Shown here: piece by piece, positions 6,880 through 15,507 of the stretch | Layout of the letters: every line of letters begins with the position of its first letter | How positions within the stretch are numbered: the first letter of the stretch is position 1 | Source: Gemmatimonadaceae bacterium | GTDB lineage: Bacteria > Gemmatimonadota > Gemmatimonadetes > Gemmatimonadales > Gemmatimonadaceae | Assembly: GCA_022843265.1 (NCBI GenBank) | Contig: JALHNZ010000022.1 | Location: 1-52,968 of the forward strand | Direction of reading: 5' to 3' | Length of the DNA stretch: 52,968 nt | The notes under the pieces: generated by a model | Databases searched by the model: none | The model's input: the letters and a program-made list of their open reading frames with translations, nothing else | What the model was told of the DNA's origin: nothing | Position numbers and translations under genes: made by a program

Positions 6880-7866
6880 ATGGTACGTCAGTTTTTTCAT
6901 CGAACAGTGATCGCAGCCGGGCTGCTGATCGCGGTGAGCGTTCCCGTGGAACGTGCGGCCGCGCAATCGGCAGGCTCGACTCGTGTATCCTCGGATAGCG
7001 TGCCCAGGGAGTTTCTTCCGCCTGCCGATATGTGCCGCATCTGGCTCGACGGCGTGCCGGCCACGCAGCAGCCGGCGCCAACGGAGTGCAGCCTTGCGGT
7101 GCGCAACAAGCCACCCAACGGCAAGGTGATCTACGGTCCGAAGAAGGCCGGCGCCTCGAGCAAGGGGCTCACCGACGTGCCGATCAAGCGATTCGACAAC
7201 AAAGCCACGCCTAAACCGCCCATCAAGATCCCTGGTCGGCCGGATATGAGCGACGCCGGTCGGGAGCCGTGGGACTCCAAGCGCGTGACCGACGAACAGT
7301 TGTATGGCGACCGGCAGGGGAATCTGCCGGTTTCGTCGTCTGGTGGCTTCGGTGTGCCCGTGGGCCCTAACGGCACCTTTGACGCGTATGTGGGGCAAGG
7401 CGGGTTGCTCATGGGCACAGGCCCGATGGTCGACCCGCGGTATTTCTCCGGCAACACACCGCCCCCTGGCCGCGGCTCTACCACGTGCCTCGATCGCGAT
7501 AGTGATGGCTGGTGCGACGATTTCCGCTTTGGTCCGCCGCCGTGTCTGGATCGCGACAAGGATGGTCGGTGTGATGACCTGCCAGCCTTTGCGTCGCAGC
7601 CGTATCCGCAGGTGTTGCCCCGGATGCAGTCGGCCGTGGATGTGATGCAGGGCCGCGCGAGCGTCGAAGTCGCGCAGTGGCTCGGCACCAACGAGTTCGT
7701 CGCACGATTGCCGGATCAGGGTCGCGGCACCCCGTGGCGCGCAATTTTTCTTGATGCGAACAGCAACCAGCTGATGCAGGTCTGGACTGATCGCGACAAA
7801 GACGGCCTGGTGGATCGCGTTGAAGTCTTTCGCGATGGACAACGGGTCAAGCTGATACAGCGTTAA
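6880..7866 (+). CDS. Exported protein with Ca-binding-type DxDxDG repeats
   Basis: 328 residues. A Sec signal peptide (MVRQFFHRTVIAAGLLIAVSVPVERAAAQ) leads a Pro-rich, low-complexity mid-region. Two Cys-bracketed loops, CLDRDSDGWCDD and CLDRDKDGRCDD (about 205-235), and a third, DRDKDGLVDRVEVF (about 306), match EF-hand/thrombospondin type-3 calcium loops. GGAGG 5 bases before the ATG at 6880 decides the start; the frame is open upstream but that part looks non-coding. Probably an extracytoplasmic calcium-stabilised protein. No enzyme domain was seen. It follows pfk with a 227-base gap and precedes the DEAH helicase, and appears to be its own unit. Confidence 0.75.
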   Translation: MVRQFFHRTVIAAGLLIAVSVPVERAAAQSAGSTRVSSDSVPREFLPPADMCRIWLDGVPATQQPAPTECSLAVRNKPPNGKVIYGPKKAGASSKGLTDVPIKRFDNKATPKPPIKIPGRPDMSDAGREPWDSKRVTDEQLYGDRQGNLPVSSSGGFGVPVGPNGTFDAYVGQGGLLMGTGPMVDPRYFSGNTPPPGRGSTTCLDRDSDGWCDDFRFGPPPCLDRDKDGRCDDLPAFASQPYPQVLPRMQSAVDVMQGRASVEVAQWLGTNEFVARLPDQGRGTPWRAIFLDANSNQLMQVWTDRDKDGLVDRVEVFRDGQRVKLIQR

Positions 7867-7891
7867 CGCGCGAGGCCGTTAGCTTACGGCT

Positions 7892-10642
7892 GTGCGCACC
7901 GTCTACGACCGCTATCTACCAATCGACCGCGACGCCTTCGTCGCGGCCAAGCCGAGTACGGGTCGCGTGATCGTGATCGCGCCCACTCGCGCCGCGTGCG
8001 AGACCATTGAGCTCGCCGTGGGATTGCATATTGACACGTTTCTCGAGCGCACCCGCGGCGAGGACCTGCGCCGACTTGCGGCCAGCGGCTCCGGGTTTGG
8101 CATTGTTGCCGGCACTGGAACCGGCAAGACGCTCGCCATTCGCCCGATCGCCGAAACGATACTCGGCACCACGGCATTGCGCGTTGGCGTGATCAATCGC
8201 GAGCGAGAGGCAACGCCGGAAACGCCCGAGTGGAATGTCATCATTGTCACCACCGGCATCGCGCGACGCTGGTTTCAGGATGGCGACATTCTGCCGCAGG
8301 ACACGCTGATTGTTGATGAGATTCACCAGACGAGTGCTGAACTTGAGTTGTGTCTTGCGCTCGGCAAGCGCACGGGCTGTCGATTTATCTGGTTGTCGGC
8401 CACCGTCGATCCCACGTTTTATTCGCGTTATCTCGAGAGCGCGGAAGTACTCGCGGTCACCGCGTTTGACGCGCAGAAAGCAGCCACGGTCGATGTGGTG
8501 CGCAAACAGCCCGTTGAGTTTCTCGATGATGGGTTCTTGCGCAAAGCCGTGAAAGCGGGGCGTGGCATTGCCATGTTTTTGCCTACGCGCGCGATGGTGG
8601 AGGAAGCCGCGGCGTGGGTGCAATCGCGCTATCCCACGATTGCCGCGGCGCACTATCACGGCGGCGAACCCATTCGTGTGATTCGACCGTTTCTCGAAGG
8701 GGAAGTCAAAAAGCCGTTTTTTCTGTCGATGACGGCGGCTGGACAAAGCGCGCTAAATGTGCCGGGGCTCGACACGGTCATCATTGACGATTCGCGCTTC
8801 ACCAACGTGATCATGCGTGGGCGCAATGTGCTCACGCGTACGCATCTGGGCTCGAACGAAATTCTGCAGATGGCTGGGCGTGTGCACGGCCGCGTTGCCG
8901 GCGGGCGCGTGCACATTCTGAGTGATCGCGATATCCACTTTGCGTCGCTGAAGCCAACGGAACCCGAGTTTCAGCTCGCAGGTGATTCAGAGCGCGTGGC
9001 CCTGACGTGCGCGGGATTGGGTGTGCGTGCCGATGATCTCGAACTGCCGGTACCGCTTGATCGTGCGGCGTATCGCAACGCGCTCTCCCTGCTGGAATCT
9101 CGTGGGTTGGTAGACGCCGGTCGACTTACCGACTACGGTCGCGCGGTCGAAGCGCTCCCCGTCGAGCGCGCGTGGGGCGAACTGATTGTGCACGGCGAAG
9201 ATGAGTTGCTGCCGTATCTCACCGTGATGAGTGGCATTGAATCGCTGCATCGCATGACACGCGATGATCGCAATCTTGAAGGGCTGGTCATTCACGGCAG
9301 CGATCATCTCACGGCCTACAATCTGTACGCGGAAGCATTCGCGGAAGCGGGTCACGTCGGTGAAGTGTACGGACTCGCCCGTCACTTGTTTGATGCCGAA
9401 CGCATTGCGTTGTGGGCCGAACGTCGTGGTGTGCTGGTGAAGTCGCTCGAAGACGCGGCACTTGCGATGGCGAGCGTGTATCGCAGTGTGAGTCAACCGC
9501 TGCCGTCGAGCATGCCGTTGGCGCGCGAACACACGCTGCGCCGCTTTCAGGATTTGCTGGCCGAGTTCATGCCGTTCGATCTCGTGATCGACGAACAGAC
9601 GATTGACGGACAGAGCGCGCGCGTCTCACGCACCAGCGTGTGTGGCAGTTGGGGTGCCGTGGCCGGTTCACTGCGGTTCTTTGCCGATCGGTTTGGCGTG
9701 CCGCGTGCTGGGATCGAGGGTACGCAGCTGTCACTCGATCTGGTTCGGCGGCACGCGCATCGACATGCCCCGGAGTTGGTGCTGGATCCAGGGCGCGGGC
9801 ACACGCCGATTGTTGAGCGTCGGCGTGTGTCGTACTTCGGTTTTGAACTGTCGCGTGAATCAGAGCCGCTGCGCGAATGGAATGGCGAGCATGCTCCGCG
9901 CGCGCGCGATCTGGTGGCGGAGGGATTGGCGTCCGGTCAGCTTCGCCATCACGCGGTGAAACGCAATCACGCGGCCATTGAAGAAGTGCGTGAAGTGTGG
10001 CGCCGCCTTGGTGGCACCACGCGTCGTCTGGGACAGGCGGAGCTGGCGGCGTGGTATCGCACGCAGCTCGACGACGTGAACAATTGGGAAGACGTGCGTC
10101 GTCTCGCGCTGGCGCTTGATGTGCGCGATTTCGTGTCCGACGCCGATCGTGAGCGCGCCGGTTCCATGCCGGATGAAGTGCTGGTGCGTGACCGTGGTGT
10201 GTCGCTCGAATACGATGTGGACGTGGCGGCCGATGGTACGATGAGCTCCTCGGTGCGCCTGCGTCTGCCGGAAAAACTCGCCCGCACGTTATCGGTGGAA
10301 GAAGTACCCAAGCTGACCGGTGTGCTGGCAGGGCGACCGCTGCGATTTGTCGTGACACGTGGACAACGCGGTGCGGTGCGCGCCGATTCACTGCCCGAGT
10401 TGCAGGACAAACTCGACGCACCGTGGACCGATGAAGAGATCGCCGCACACGCACGGGCGCGTGATCAGAAGCGCGAAGCGTATCGACAGGAAGGGCAGCG
10501 TCGCGGTGACCGCGGACGCGGGGGGCCCGGGCGCGATAACGCCGGGCGAGGTGGTGCGGGTCGCGGTGGTCCGGGTGGCTACCAAGGTGGCGGCTCAGGC
10601 GGCCGCGGGAAGCCTCGTAACCCCAAGCGGCGCGGCCGCTAG
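7892..10642 (+). CDS. DEAH-box helicase (HrpA/HrpB-like) with RGG tail
   Basis: 916 residues. Motif I AGTGTGKT (about 73-80), II DEIH (about 141), III LSATVD (about 167), a motif-V-like SALNVPGLDTVII and motif VI QMAGRVHGR (about 325) define a DExH superfamily-2 RNA helicase. A winged-helix/ratchet-like region follows, then a long region ending near 850. The last ~45 residues are a Gly/Arg-rich tail with RGG and RGGPG units and a basic end, an expected RNA-binding disordered segment. HrpA/HrpB resemblance is by motif only; the C-terminal half does not clearly match either. Start is GTG 7892, preceded directly by a small 5-bp hairpin and no strong ribosome site. Confidence 0.85.
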   Translation: MRTVYDRYLPIDRDAFVAAKPSTGRVIVIAPTRAACETIELAVGLHIDTFLERTRGEDLRRLAASGSGFGIVAGTGTGKTLAIRPIAETILGTTALRVGVINREREATPETPEWNVIIVTTGIARRWFQDGDILPQDTLIVDEIHQTSAELELCLALGKRTGCRFIWLSATVDPTFYSRYLESAEVLAVTAFDAQKAATVDVVRKQPVEFLDDGFLRKAVKAGRGIAMFLPTRAMVEEAAAWVQSRYPTIAAAHYHGGEPIRVIRPFLEGEVKKPFFLSMTAAGQSALNVPGLDTVIIDDSRFTNVIMRGRNVLTRTHLGSNEILQMAGRVHGRVAGGRVHILSDRDIHFASLKPTEPEFQLAGDSERVALTCAGLGVRADDLELPVPLDRAAYRNALSLLESRGLVDAGRLTDYGRAVEALPVERAWGELIVHGEDELLPYLTVMSGIESLHRMTRDDRNLEGLVIHGSDHLTAYNLYAEAFAEAGHVGEVYGLARHLFDAERIALWAERRGVLVKSLEDAALAMASVYRSVSQPLPSSMPLAREHTLRRFQDLLAEFMPFDLVIDEQTIDGQSARVSRTSVCGSWGAVAGSLRFFADRFGVPRAGIEGTQLSLDLVRRHAHRHAPELVLDPGRGHTPIVERRRVSYFGFELSRESEPLREWNGEHAPRARDLVAEGLASGQLRHHAVKRNHAAIEEVREVWRRLGGTTRRLGQAELAAWYRTQLDDVNNWEDVRRLALALDVRDFVSDADRERAGSMPDEVLVRDRGVSLEYDVDVAADGTMSSSVRLRLPEKLARTLSVEEVPKLTGVLAGRPLRFVVTRGQRGAVRADSLPELQDKLDAPWTDEEIAAHARARDQKREAYRQEGQRRGDRGRGGPGRDNAGRGGAGRGGPGGYQGGGSGGRGKPRNPKRRGR

Positions 10643-10658
10643 CGCTTTCGCGCGCGAC

Positions 10659-10677
10659 GTCGGACTCCGTGTCCGAC
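10659..10677 (+). terminator. Hairpin downstream of DEAH helicase
   Basis: A perfect 7-bp stem (10659-10665 with 10671-10677, loop TCCGT), 16 bases after the helicase stop. It is followed by A-rich rather than T-rich sequence, so it is a weak terminator candidate or a 3'-end stabiliser. Confidence 0.35.
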
Positions 10678-10783
10678 AGAAAAAATTCGAGAGAATGCCT
10701 ATTGCCGACAGTACTGCGGCAGTGCTATGTCACGGTCTCGCATTATTCTTCGTGCTGGTTTCCGCGAGTATTCTGTAAGTCTA

Positions 10784-10802
10784 TGTAAAACAGTGGTTTA
10801 CA
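10784..10802. promoter_or_regulatory. Palindromic operator candidate for TetR
   Basis: TGTAAAACAGTGGTTTACA is a 19-bp palindrome with one mismatched pair, centred at 10793. It lies 58 bases before the TetR start codon. TetR-family genes commonly sit next to such sites and repress themselves, so autoregulation is the natural reading. Confidence 0.65.
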
Positions 10803-10821
10803 ACGATGTGTGGAGACGCCC

Positions 10822-10850
10822 TTGCGTTTTGGACTACTCAGTCCTACTTT
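10822..10850 (+). promoter_or_regulatory. Sigma-70-like promoter, possibly leaderless
   Basis: TTGCGT (10822-10827), a 17-base spacer, and TACTTT (10845-10850). A start site about 7 bases on would fall at roughly 10857-10860, on or next to the TetR ATG (10860), giving a leaderless message. No ribosome site precedes that ATG, which agrees. Confidence 0.4.
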
Positions 10851-10859
10851 CACTCCACG

Positions 10860-11471
10860 ATGTCTGACAGACGCCTCCAAATCCTCGACGCCGCCGCGAC
10901 ACTGATCGCGGAACGCGGTTACACCTCCACTTCGGTGGATGATGTCATCCGCGGCGCGAAGCTCAGCGGAAAGAGCCACTTCTACCACTACTTCCGATCC
11001 AAGGAAGAGTTGGGGTACGAGGTGCTCAACCGGCAGTTCGAGCGCTTTGCCGAACGCGGCCTCGCCATCCTGCGCGAGCCCATGATCGACCCGCTCGAGC
11101 GCCTGGCGCTGTTTATCGATGCGGTCGTGGCGCTTCAGGCCGAGCGTGGAGGCCGTGGTGGCTCACCGTTTGGTAATCTCGCCGCCGAACTCGCGGATGC
11201 ACACGAAGGATTCCGCATCCGAATCGAGGCCGTGTTCGAACGCTGGGCTAGTCAGATCCGATCACTGTTGTGGGAAGCGCGTCCGCAGCTGAATGACGAT
11301 GTGGATGCAGTACGTCTCTCGCGGTTCATCATCGCCACGCTCGAAGGCGCAGTGTTGATGACGCGAGTGAAGCGGGACCTGGGTGTGCTCGAAGGAATCG
11401 CGATTGATCTCAAGCGATTCATTGGCACTCATGTGCGAGACGGCGGGGCCGTAGTCGCGTTGCACGGGTGA
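10860..11471 (+). CDS. TetR-family transcriptional regulator
   Basis: 203 residues. The N-terminal helix-turn-helix is clear: RRLQILDAAATLIAERGYTSTSVDDVIRGAKLSGKSHFYHYFRSKEEL (about 4-51), with the YxYF-KEEL signature of TetR. The C-terminal two-thirds is the variable ligand-binding and dimerisation domain; its effector cannot be deduced. The start at ATG 10860 leaves the canonical short N-terminus; the longer frame from 10806 would add a non-homologous leader across the promoter. A near-perfect 19-bp palindrome upstream is the probable operator. The ECF sigma gene begins 106 bases downstream in the same direction and might be co-transcribed. Confidence 0.9.
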   Translation: MSDRRLQILDAAATLIAERGYTSTSVDDVIRGAKLSGKSHFYHYFRSKEELGYEVLNRQFERFAERGLAILREPMIDPLERLALFIDAVVALQAERGGRGGSPFGNLAAELADAHEGFRIRIEAVFERWASQIRSLLWEARPQLNDDVDAVRLSRFIIATLEGAVLMTRVKRDLGVLEGIAIDLKRFIGTHVRDGGAVVALHG

Positions 11472-11577
11472 AGTGGGTGGTGGTCCAGCACGCAGGTTCG
11501 CGACGCGTCGGTCGCGGGACTGCGAGATGGCAACGGGTGGAATGGTCACGGGTAGCGTGACCAGGGAGCAATACGCG

Positions 11578-12261
11578 ATGGGAACGAGCAGCGAATCGAT
11601 GGTGCGTCAGCCGGAAGAGCTGGAAGTCACCGTTGACATTGCCGATGAAACCACGGGCGCATCATCTGCGGATCGTGTCGCGCGCCGCGCGCAGTTCGAA
11701 CGCGAGGCACTGGTGCATTTGGACGCGCTGTATTCCTTCGCGCTCAAACTTGCGCGCTCGCGAGACGATGCCGAAGATCTCGTGAGCGACACCATGCTGC
11801 GTGCTATTGAGCGGTGGGAGCAGTATCATCTGGGCACAAACATTCGTGCGTGGCTCTTCACGATCCTGTACCACGTGTTCGTGAGCCGCAAGCGTCGTAT
11901 CGATGCGCGCGAAGTGCAGCAGCCGGAGGACACCGAGGGGTGGGCGCTGTTTGAGGCCGTCGGCGAGGCGGATCCCGAGGGACGTTTTTACGACTCGTTC
12001 CTCGACGACGAAATCACGCGCGCCATTCGTGCGCTGCCGGAAGAGTATCGCGCGGCGGTGGTGCTCAGTGATTTGCAGGGGCTGCGTTACGCCGAAATCG
12101 CGGAGGCGCTGGGTGTGCCGGAAGGCACGGTGAAGTCGCGTCTCTTCCGCGGTCGTCGCATTTTGCAGAAGAAGCTGGCGGGATACGCGGTTGACATGGG
12201 CTACATCAAGCCGTCGTCGATCGTAGATCGCTCACCGGCATTGCACGCTGCCGCGCATTAG
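11578..12261 (+). CDS. ECF-family RNA polymerase sigma factor
   Basis: 227 residues. Region 2 (DALYSFALKLARSRDDAEDLVSDTMLRAIERWEQY, with the NIRAWLFTILYHVF core) and region 4 (IRALPEEYRAAVVLSDLQGLRYAEIAEALGVPEGTVKSRLFRGRRIL) are both intact, so it should direct RNA polymerase to a specific promoter set. The first ~40 residues are acidic and not conserved. ATG 11578 is chosen because AGGGAG lies about 9 bases upstream; in-frame codons from 11473 are possible but unlikely. No anti-sigma gene is adjacent. The next gene is convergent and overlaps its stop by 4 bases. Regulated group unknown. Confidence 0.9.
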   Translation: MGTSSESMVRQPEELEVTVDIADETTGASSADRVARRAQFEREALVHLDALYSFALKLARSRDDAEDLVSDTMLRAIERWEQYHLGTNIRAWLFTILYHVFVSRKRRIDAREVQQPEDTEGWALFEAVGEADPEGRFYDSFLDDEITRAIRALPEEYRAAVVLSDLQGLRYAEIAEALGVPEGTVKSRLFRGRRILQKKLAGYAVDMGYIKPSSIVDRSPALHAAAH

Positions 12262-13094
12262 TTCATGCCGAGGGCGCCCGCCGCGCGACTGAGTTCGGCG
12301 AGCGCCCGTTCCACTGTACCGCTCCACTGCTGCAACCGCGTGCGCAGTGCGGTGAGTTCGCCGCTGGTATCCTGCGCATGCATCACGGCGGCATCGCGTT
12401 CCTGCTCCAGCAACGCCAGACGCTCGCGCAGCTGCAACAGCTGCGCACGCTCTCTCTCCAGCGACAGCACGCGTTCGCGCAGCGTGGCGGATGTTTCCTG
12501 GAGTCTTGCCAGCTCCGTCACGGCCATGGACGATGCGCGGCGCTGTTCCACCGCCTCATCCACCGTTTCCTGATGCACGGTGGAGAGCACCGCCATGCGC
12601 TCGCGCAGGGTGCTGACTTCGGATTCGATCAGCTCGCGCGAGCGCTCCGATTCTTCGAGCATGGTGTGCACCGCAGCGCGCGTACGCGTTTGGAACTCGC
12701 ACATGGCGCGCCAACTGTCGCGCTCCTGAATGAGCGCACGACGCGTGGCGAGATCACGACCGAGGATCTCGCGCAGTCGGGTGAGGCGCGCCACAAGTGA
12801 CCCGTTGCCGTCAACACGTGTGGCTTCGCCGAGCAACAGCAGCGCGTCCTGAATCTCCCGGTCCAGCAGCTGAGCACGTTCCGCATGTTCGTCGCGCGCG
12901 CGTCGTGTTTCATCGAGCGTTGTGAGTGCTTCGCGTAGTGCGCGCAACTCCACCGCAATGCGACGCACGCCTCGCGCTTCACCTTCAGCAACGAGCCAGC
13001 GGAGCGACGCGACAAACCCACGCTCGAGCGTGGGATCGGGCGTGTGCCGAGGAATGCCTGGCACCGGGCGCTCGGGAGTGCGTCTCGCGTCCAC
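12258..13094 (-). CDS. Coiled-coil protein coupled to CGNR regulator
   Basis: 278 residues, almost entirely charged alpha-helix with heptad spacing (about 60-265: LRALREALTTLDETRRARDEHAERAQLL, TLRERVLSLERERAQLLQLRERL), so a long coiled coil without signal peptide or membrane segment. No catalytic motif and no family recognised. The GTG at 13094 is chosen because it begins 1 base after the stop of the upstream zinc-finger gene, which implies translational coupling; the frame is open upstream but would overlap that gene. It may be a structural or scaffolding partner. Its 3' end overlaps the sigma-factor gene tail-to-tail by 4 bases. Confidence 0.75.
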   Translation of the reverse strand: MDARRTPERPVPGIPRHTPDPTLERGFVASLRWLVAEGEARGVRRIAVELRALREALTTLDETRRARDEHAERAQLLDREIQDALLLLGEATRVDGNGSLVARLTRLREILGRDLATRRALIQERDSWRAMCEFQTRTRAAVHTMLEESERSRELIESEVSTLRERMAVLSTVHQETVDEAVEQRRASSMAVTELARLQETSATLRERVLSLERERAQLLQLRERLALLEQERDAAVMHAQDTSGELTALRTRLQQWSGTVERALAELSRAAGALGMN

Positions 13095-13095
13095 G

Positions 13096-13794
13096 CTAAC
13101 CGGCTGAAAGATCAGATGCGTTCGAGCCCGCGCGCGGCATCGCGTCGCTTGAGCGCACACGCGCGCGATGACGGGCCGCCTTGGCTCGGTTTCCGCACGT
13201 GCCCATGTCACACCAGCGTCTCGTGCCGTTGCGCGACGTGTCAAGAAAGACACGTGAGCAGCGTGTGTCGGCGCAGCGTCTGACGCGCGGCAGTTCGTCA
13301 ATCACCAGCGCATCAGCGGCTGATTCCACGATGGGAATCATCAGGCCGGCGAACGCGTCACCGGTAGGCACGAAGACGCGGACAAACTCCCCGTCTTCCC
13401 GCTGATCCACGCGTCGCGTGCCCGTGGAGCGCCCCAACACCCGATTGATTTCGGCCACCGCATCGTCGCGTACTCGCGCCGACATCGCGCCACGCTCGGC
13501 GAGCGCCCGAAGCGCGACTCGCACACGCCGCGCATCAACGAGCGTGGCCGAGGCGGCGGCGGGCTGCAGCAACGCGCGGCGACTCAGCCCTGACGCGCGC
13601 TCGAGGTCGACCACGCCGCGCTCCACGAGCCAACGAACGAGGGTGCCGAAGTCGCGAAGCAAGTCACCGCGTGGTACAGGCAACGCGGTGTCGGTGTTGA
13701 CGAACTCGAGCCACAACCGAGTGCGCGGCGCGCTCCCCATCGGAGATCGCGTCTCACTGGCGGCTCGCGAAAGCGCGGAAGAGGATGCGTGCAT
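13096..13794 (-). CDS. CGNR zinc-finger (ABATE-type) regulator
   Basis: 232 residues. The N-terminal ABATE-like domain opens with LWLEFVNTDTALP (about 28-40) and contains LRDFGTLVRWLVERGVV. The C-terminal zinc finger is plain: RRCADTRCSRVFLDTSRNG then RRWCDMGTCGNRAKAARHR, with four Cys in two CxxxxC pairs and the CGNR signature. This family is thought to be transcriptional regulators sensing a small ligand; no ligand is known. Start is uncertain: ATG 13794, or ATG 13740, which would put the conserved LEFVNT close to the N-terminus. It is transcribed with the coupled coiled-coil protein. Confidence 0.85.
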   Translation of the reverse strand: MHASSSALSRAASETRSPMGSAPRTRLWLEFVNTDTALPVPRGDLLRDFGTLVRWLVERGVVDLERASGLSRRALLQPAAASATLVDARRVRVALRALAERGAMSARVRDDAVAEINRVLGRSTGTRRVDQREDGEFVRVFVPTGDAFAGLMIPIVESAADALVIDELPRVRRCADTRCSRVFLDTSRNGTRRWCDMGTCGNRAKAARHRARVRSSDAMPRAGSNASDLSAG

Positions 13795-13849
13795 GCAGTG
13801 TGGGCTACGTTACTCGCATACGTGCCTGCAAGCAAGCATTTTTCATGCT

Positions 13850-14401
13850 ATGGAGATGCTCGAACCTTTCGCGCCACGCCTCGTTGTTGTTGGCAGCACG
13901 AACCCCGTGAAAATCGGCGCCGTGGCAAGCGTGCTCAGCCGTATCGCGCCCCGTGCCGTGGTGTTCGGGCTCGCGGCGCGTTCCGGGGTGCCCGATCAGC
14001 CGTGGGGGGACGAACAAACGATTCAGGGCGCACGTGGTCGCGCGCTGTTCGCGCTCGCTGAAAGCGACGCCGAGCTGGCCGTCGGTCTGGAGGGTGGTGT
14101 TGTTGAGCTGCCGGACGGTCAGCTGCGCACCTGCGCCTGGGCGGTTGCCTGCGCACGTGATGGCCGCGAAGGCGTGGGCGGTTCGATGGTGCTTCCACTG
14201 CCTGACCGCGTGGCCGCGCGACTCCGTGCTGGAGCAGAACTTGGCCACGCCATGGATGCGGAAGCGAGGACGCAGGGCACGGGAGTCGGCGTTGGGGCGG
14301 TGGGAGTGCTTACCGCCGGTTTGTTCGACCGACAGCGCGCGTACGAAGTGCTGGTGAGCTACGCACTCGCGCCGTTCCTGGCACCCACGTTTTATCGCTA
14401 G
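13850..14401 (+). CDS. yjjX: Inosine/xanthosine triphosphatase (YjjX/DUF84)
   Basis: 183 residues, the normal length. The opening VVVGSTNPVKIGAVASVLSRI (about 12-32), SGVPDQPWGDEQTIQGARGRA (about 49-69), AVGLEGGVVELPDG (about 80-93) and the tail region GTGVGVGAVGVLTAGLFDRQRAYE are characteristic of the YjjX family. The enzyme dephosphorylates non-canonical purine triphosphates (ITP, XTP), keeping them out of nucleic acids. Cytoplasmic. The ATG at 13850 has no strong ribosome site; ATG 13856 is an alternative. A short AGCAT/ATGCT hairpin abuts it. Converges on the universal stress gene (15-base gap). Confidence 0.9.
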   Translation: MEMLEPFAPRLVVVGSTNPVKIGAVASVLSRIAPRAVVFGLAARSGVPDQPWGDEQTIQGARGRALFALAESDAELAVGLEGGVVELPDGQLRTCAWAVACARDGREGVGGSMVLPLPDRVAARLRAGAELGHAMDAEARTQGTGVGVGAVGVLTAGLFDRQRAYEVLVSYALAPFLAPTFYR

Positions 14402-14416
14402 TGCCGTGTGAAGCCG

Positions 14417-15358
14417 TTACGCGTGCGACTGTTGTTGCTCGCGATCCGTGGGGCGGTAGAGCAAAAGCGCCTGCGGTGCGCCGCGCAGCACGGCGTCTGC
14501 TACACTGCCCATGACCAGTCGCGCCAAGCCGGTGCGCCCGTGCGTGGCCATCGCGATCACGCTCGCGCCGATCGCGGCGGCCTTTTCGATGATCGGACGC
14601 GCGGCCGTCATGTCAGTGCCCACGTCTACGGTGCAGTTTGGTGGCAATGTGCCCGCGAGCGCAGTGAGACGTTCTCGCGCTTCCTGTTCCTGATGCGACA
14701 GATCGCCTTCGTCGGCCAGGAGCGCTTCGGCTCCGAACGGCGCCATAGGGATCGCGTGTGGAATGGCCACCGTATACAGCGCGAGTGGCGCGTCGAGCGC
14801 TTCGGCCAGGCGCACGGCGTGATACACAATGGCATCGCCAAAGGCTGAGCCGTCGAGCGGTACCAGCACCGGCCCCGTCGGCACCAGCGACTCGGCAACA
14901 GGCGCGCTCCCGCCGCTTGGTCGCACAAGGTACACCGCGCACGGAGAGCGCTGGATGAAGGCGGTGGCCACGCTGCCGAGCCAGAGTCGCTCGAGGCCGC
15001 TGCGGCCGTGCGTTGTCATGACCACCAGGTCGGCTCCAATCTTTACGGCGTATTCGCCGATCGATTCAACAACCGTTCCCTCAAGCAGCGTGCCGGCCGC
15101 GTGAATGCCCTGGGCGCCAAGCTCGCTGGCCACCTGCTGAAGCGCCTCGGTGTCGGCCTGTCGCCGCGCTTCCAGCGCGTCGGTGTCCATCACCGGCACC
15201 AGCACTTCGCCGGGCACGAACGGCACGTAGGCGCTCGGATCGAGCACGCTGACGACGTGCAATGTGGCGCCGGTGCGCTTCGCCAGTGTTGCGGCGACCG
15301 GAATTGCCCGGGCGCTGAAGGGCGAACCGTCGAGAGGAAGCAGGATGGTCTTGTACAT
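14417..15358 (-). CDS. Double-domain universal stress protein
   Basis: 313 residues made of two tandem UspA domains. Domain 1 starts MYKTILLPLDGSPFSARAIPVA and ends with the nucleotide-binding stretch THGRSGLERLWLGS (about 119); domain 2 starts VLVPLDGSAFGDAIVYHAV (about 165) and ends THGRTGLARLVMGS (about 273). Both hold the G-x2-G-x9-G-S pattern of ATP-binding Usp proteins, so ATP binding is likely. A stress-resilience role is family knowledge; the trigger is not visible. ATG 15358 is preceded by GAGG at 5 bases. It is divergent from the thioesterase gene. Confidence 0.92.
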   Translation of the reverse strand: MYKTILLPLDGSPFSARAIPVAATLAKRTGATLHVVSVLDPSAYVPFVPGEVLVPVMDTDALEARRQADTEALQQVASELGAQGIHAAGTLLEGTVVESIGEYAVKIGADLVVMTTHGRSGLERLWLGSVATAFIQRSPCAVYLVRPSGGSAPVAESLVPTGPVLVPLDGSAFGDAIVYHAVRLAEALDAPLALYTVAIPHAIPMAPFGAEALLADEGDLSHQEQEARERLTALAGTLPPNCTVDVGTDMTAARPIIEKAAAIGASVIAMATHGRTGLARLVMGSVADAVLRGAPQALLLYRPTDREQQQSHA

Positions 15359-15421
15359 GATGCCTCGAACGTGCGCGATAGGTGGGAATAGCGCCAGCGG
15401 GGGAGTGCGCCGCACATCCCA

Positions 15422-15428
15422 GTATATT
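15422..15428 (+). promoter_or_regulatory. Putative -10-like GTATATT element
   Basis: GTATATT about 80 bases before the thioesterase start, in the divergent gap with the universal stress gene; one of four GTAYATT sites. Tentative, no matching -35. Confidence 0.25.
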
Positions 15429-15507
15429 GCCTGTGGGTACGTCTTGTGTCAGGGAAATCACGCTGGTCGTGCGCGGGTTGTGGCGCGATCTGCGACATTC
15501 GGATGGA

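Noticed and set aside
6841-7842. 333-codon minus-strand frame opposite the calcium-loop protein
   Set aside because: Its translation is compositionally odd and the opposite strand has a ribosome site, signal peptide and calcium loops.
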